A DNA stretch of 64,000 nucleotides, taken from contig REEC01000120.1 of assembly GCA_007695285.1 (NCBI GenBank), positions 62,001 through 126,000 of the forward strand, in the 5' to 3' direction. The DNA is from Spirochaetaceae bacterium (GTDB taxonomy: Bacteria > Spirochaetota > Spirochaetia > DSM-27196 > PXBQ01). Shown one piece after another: positions 61,865-64,000 of this stretch (its first letter is position 1; each line of letters opens with the position of its first letter). Under the pieces are notes generated by a model. It saw nothing but the letters and a program-made list of their open reading frames with translations, was not told where the DNA came from and did no database searches. The translations under genes and the position numbers were made by a program.

Positions 61865-62122
61865 TTAGTGCGTGGCGGCTTTGTCGGAGACGGTGAGCGT
61901 GTTCTCAACCGGGCGGTCACCGGCGTGTTGCGACACGATCGCCTCGACCTTTTTCTTCTCGGCCTCGTGCGCCACCTTGCCGGAAATCTTCACGACCTCT
62001 TTTTTCCGAAAAAGAGGTCCCTCTTTCTGCACGACGATCGAGATCCGCGTGGGATCGGAGATAGTCGGGTCGTCGTTCAAGACCTTCCTGATGCGATCCT
62101 GGAGCTCTTCATTGTCAGCCAT
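61865..62122 (-). CDS. Small BON-domain protein
   Basis: 85 residues. Pattern of a BON domain (about 8-72): DRIRKVLNDDPTISDPTRISIVVQKEGPLF, then VVKISGKVAHEAEKKKVEAIVSQHAG, VENTLTV. BON domains occur in osmotic-shock and envelope-stability proteins (OsmY, OsmB context) and bind phospholipids. Without a signal peptide it is probably cytoplasmic, which is unusual. The start is fixed by GGAGGT upstream. Its promoter region carries the 11-bp periodic repeats at 62157-62196. Confidence 0.8.
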   Translation of the reverse strand: MADNEELQDRIRKVLNDDPTISDPTRISIVVQKEGPLFRKKEVVKISGKVAHEAEKKKVEAIVSQHAGDRPVENTLTVSDKAATH

Positions 62123-62142
62123 ATGCACCTCCGCATGATGAC

Positions 62143-62148
62143 AGTTTA
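62143..62148 (-). promoter_or_regulatory. Possible -10 box of the BON gene
   Basis: On the minus strand TAAACT stands 8 bases downstream of the last heptamer of the repeat array. There is no good -35; as in PhoB-type promoters, the array would take its place. The predicted start near 62136 is followed by GGAGG and the ATG at 62122. Confidence 0.45.
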
Positions 62149-62156
62149 GACCCGAC

Positions 62157-62196
62157 GTGTTCACGGTGTGTCGGCGATGTGTCAAGAGAGTGTCAA
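62157..62196. promoter_or_regulatory. Four 7-bp direct repeats at an 11-bp period, candidate OmpR/PhoB-type operator
   Basis: Heptamers GTGTTCA (62157-62163), GTGTCGG (62168-62174), GTGTCAA (62179-62185) and GTGTCAA (62190-62196) are each separated by exactly 4 bases. On the minus strand these read TTGACAC, TTGACAC, CCGACAC, TGAACAC towards the BON gene. The 7+4 arrangement is that of Pho boxes and OmpR-family sites. Confidence 0.65.
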
Positions 62197-62249
62197 TTTG
62201 CGCGGGGACTGCCCGATCAGAATCGTGCCCGGCCTTGCGCTTTCGGCCC

Positions 62250-62278
62250 TTGAGCGGTACTCTCAAAGGAAATACTTT
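62250..62278 (+). promoter_or_regulatory. Sigma70-like promoter of the VOC gene
   Basis: TTGAGC and TACTTT are separated by 17 bp; the predicted start near 62285 gives a leader of only about 12 bases with AAGGTGG. Confidence 0.5.
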
Positions 62279-62296
62279 GCACAGAAGGTGGTAGTC

Positions 62297-62686
62297 ATGA
62301 AGATTGAACACGTTGCGTACATGGTCGAGGATCCACCGACGGTCGCCGCATGGTATGTCGAGAACCTCGGGTTCACGATCCAGCGAGCCGGTGATGCGCC
62401 GATTTTTGCGCACTTCCTCGCCGACGACACCGGCGCCGTCATGGTCGAGATCTACAACAACTCCAAATGCACGGTGCCCGAGTACAACACGCAGGACCCA
62501 CTCCTGCTCCATCTCGCGCTGATCTCGGACGACATCGACGCGGACGTCGCGCGGCTCACGAAAGCCGGGGCGCAGATAGCCGACGAGCCGATCACCACCC
62601 CTGCGGGTGACCGTCTCTGCATGCTGCGCGATCCGTGGGGTTTTGCTCTACAGCTCGTCAACCGCGCCTCACCGATGGTGTCGTAA
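62297..62686 (+). CDS. VOC-family (glyoxalase/dioxygenase-fold) protein
   Basis: 129 residues. The fold is seen as two beta-alpha-beta-beta-beta units: MKIEHVAYMVEDPPTVAAWYVENLGF (with the first metal His in EHVAYMV), the Glu of MVEIYNN, LLHLALISDDIDADVARL with a second His, and LCMLRDPWGFALQLV. Metal ligands H, E, H and possibly a second acidic residue suggest an active metal site, but the reaction is unknown (lyase, isomerase, dioxygenase or resistance). AGGTGG precedes the ATG. The pgmB gene follows after 4 bases. Confidence 0.85.
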   Translation: MKIEHVAYMVEDPPTVAAWYVENLGFTIQRAGDAPIFAHFLADDTGAVMVEIYNNSKCTVPEYNTQDPLLLHLALISDDIDADVARLTKAGAQIADEPITTPAGDRLCMLRDPWGFALQLVNRASPMVS

Positions 62687-62690
62687 CCGT

Positions 62691-63383
62691 ATGGCGACCG
62701 ACCGGTTCTCGTTCTCCGCGGTGATCTTCGATCTCGACGGCGTGATCACCGACACCTCAGAGTTCCATTATCTCGCGTGGAAACGCCTCGCCGACGAGCT
62801 CGGGATCGATTTTGGCCGGGCGGATAATGATCGTCTGCGCGGCGTGAGCAGGGTGCGATCGCTCGAGATCATCTTCGAGATCGGCAATCGCGAGATGCCC
62901 GAAAAGGCCGAGGCCGAGAAACTCGCCGCGAAAAAAAACGAGTGGTACAAAGAGTACTTGAGCGGCATGAGCCCAAACGACCTGCTGCCCGGAGCGCGAC
63001 GCGTAATCGAGACGGTCCGTGCGGCCGGCGTCAAGACGGCGCTCGGGTCGGCGAGCAAAAACGCACCGACGGTGCTAAAACGGCTCAAAATCACCGATCT
63101 GTTTGACGCGACGGTCGACGGCAACGACGTCGGCAAAGCCAAACCCGACCCAGAGGTGTTTCTTCTGGGAGCACAGAAACTCGGCGTCGATCCGTCGCTC
63201 TGCGTCGTCGCCGAAGACGCGGGCGCGGGAATCGAAGCGGCGATTCGAGCGCGCATGTTCGCTTTGGGCATCGGTACCGCCGACGGCGTCGAGAAGGCCG
63301 AACTCATCGTCCCGGGCCTCGGCGACCTCGAACTCGAGGAACTCGAGACCCGCTTCAAAGCGTGGCGCGGCGGCCGCTCATAA
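62691..63383 (+). CDS. pgmB: Beta-phosphoglucomutase
   Basis: A 230-residue HAD-superfamily enzyme converting beta-glucose 1-phosphate to glucose 6-phosphate. Seen: motif 1 FDLDGVITDTSEFHYLAWK with the nucleophile and acid/base Asp pair, the cap region with RLRGVSRVRSLEII, motif 2 Ser in LGSASKN with the Lys nearby, and motif 4 VVAEDAGAGIEAA. The VITDTxxxHxxAW and GVSR strings are specific for this group rather than other HAD phosphatases. The start at 62691 is 4 bases after the VOC gene. No maltose or trehalose phosphorylase gene lies next to it. Confidence 0.92.
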   Translation: MATDRFSFSAVIFDLDGVITDTSEFHYLAWKRLADELGIDFGRADNDRLRGVSRVRSLEIIFEIGNREMPEKAEAEKLAAKKNEWYKEYLSGMSPNDLLPGARRVIETVRAAGVKTALGSASKNAPTVLKRLKITDLFDATVDGNDVGKAKPDPEVFLLGAQKLGVDPSLCVVAEDAGAGIEAAIRARMFALGIGTADGVEKAELIVPGLGDLELEELETRFKAWRGGRS

Positions 63384-63395
63384 TCGAAGCCGCGC

Positions 63396-64000
63396 CTACC
63401 GGAACGTGACCGAGTACACGGTCGTTACGGGCGATATCAGAAGCTCGGCGACCGGGATACGATACCGGACGGTGTTACCCGACCGTATCCCGCCCGTGTG
63501 CCGCACGACGTTCCCGTCGACGGTCACCGAGAGAGCGATCTCGGCGTCGCGCACCGCGCGCCTCACGCGCGCGGGCGTGTCGTACTCCTCAAACGCCCAC
63601 GATAGATACTCGACGTACTCATCGGTCGACATCGCGCCTGCGGGCGGCAGAAGCATCATGATTGCATCGTCGTCGCCGAACGGCGAGAGCTGAAGCGCGC
63701 TCTCCACGGTCGCCCGGTTCACGGTGATCGTGAGTGTTCGCTCGGCGCCCGAGCGCGAGAACGAAAACAACCCCGCGACATCCGCCTCATCGCTCAAGAC
63801 GCGAGAGAGATCGCTGAACGCCAACTCGATCATCAGCATCTCGGGACGCGGCGTCGTCGCGCTCCGAAGCGTCACGGCCGGGCGTCGCGAAAAGGCACGA
63901 GAGAGTTCATCGAGATCGAACACGTCGTCGCCGGCGCTCCCGACGAGCCCCCCTATGTCGCGCAGATACGCCGCCATGATCCGATCGAGTTCTACCTCGA
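63396..64000 (-). CDS. Unrecognised protein, C-terminal part (cut by window end)
   Basis: The frame is open to the right edge of the window, so the N-terminus, and any signal peptide, are missing. About 200 residues are visible. They show a pattern of strands and helices (MLMIELAFSDLSRVLSDEADVAGLF, SALQLSPFGDDDAIMMLLPPAGAMSTDEYVEYLSWAFEEYD) and a final beta domain (ALSVTVDGNVVRHTGGIRSGNTVRYRIPVAELL). It looks like an envelope protein or lipoprotein in composition, but I do not recognise the family. It converges with pgmB with 12 bases between the stops. Confidence 0.65.
   Translation of the reverse strand, partial: EVELDRIMAAYLRDIGGLVGSAGDDVFDLDELSRAFSRRPAVTLRSATTPRPEMLMIELAFSDLSRVLSDEADVAGLFSFSRSGAERTLTITVNRATVESALQLSPFGDDDAIMMLLPPAGAMSTDEYVEYLSWAFEEYDTPARVRRAVRDAEIALSVTVDGNVVRHTGGIRSGNTVRYRIPVAELLISPVTTVYSVTFR

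Overview
This 64 kb window is dense, high-GC bacterial chromosome with about 60 genes, one tRNA, and no insertion sequence, prophage or CRISPR array. No gene-free gap exceeds about 235 bases. It looks like a free-living, GC-rich spirochaete (Spirochaetales). The main reasons are a long protein with an acidic N-terminus, one membrane helix and C-terminal TPRs that resembles the periplasmic flagellar collar protein FlcA, with an acyltransferase gene close by as I recall for Borrelia; several exported or lipoprotein genes of spirochaete type; and AGGAGG-type ribosome sites with sigma70 promoters (TTGACA-like, 16-18 bp spacing). No 16S rRNA is present, so the genus cannot be fixed.

Layout. 1-9.3 kb: end of an unknown gene, a small exported protein, an outer-membrane beta-barrel protein, a hypothetical protein, branched-chain aminotransferase (ilvE), the FlcA-like protein and a divergent exported CBM48-like protein. 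9.3-18 kb: acyltransferase, UPF0158-GNAT fusion, proS, enolase, acylphosphatase, two receiver proteins (one with an N-terminal MerR-type helix-turn-helix), recX, rpsI-rplM and small membrane proteins. 18-25.1 kb: one long minus-strand operon, UVR-motif protein, lolA, rodZ, rimO, pcrA/uvrD, a degenerate class-III aminotransferase-like protein carrying a 12-bp minisatellite, and a membrane protein. 25.2-29.6 kb: an archaeal-type UMP kinase, a TPR-like lipoprotein, a hypothetical protein, tRNA-Leu(CAA) and a MATE exporter.

29.7-35.2 kb is a complete dipeptide/oligopeptide ABC importer (binding protein, two permeases, two ATPases). It is followed by an isocitrate/isopropylmalate dehydrogenase-family gene, a J-domain protein, an SbcD/SbcC-like pair, mgtE, and a MoxR-DUF58-transglutaminase operon. 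46.5-52.4 kb holds an OmpR-type two-component pair, an SppA protease fused to a barrel-like N-terminus, and a sugar isomerase-like protein. 52.4-58.7 kb holds ilvD, dus and a STAS-kinase-kinase operon. 58.8-61.8 kb is an exported YD-repeat-like protein coupled to an OmpR-type regulator and kinase. The window ends with a BON-domain protein, a VOC protein, beta-phosphoglucomutase and a truncated exported-type gene.

The strongest unexplained signals are these: (1) four heptamers at an exact 11-bp period in front of the BON gene, like a PhoB/OmpR-family operator, close to the two-component genes; (2) the YD-repeat/regulator/kinase module, whose regulator lacks a canonical start codon; (3) a terminator-like hairpin lying inside recX; (4) the degenerate aminotransferase with an in-frame minisatellite; (5) the barrel-SppA fusion; (6) two multi-gene signalling modules with unusual domain order. 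Most of the rest is ordinary core genome.
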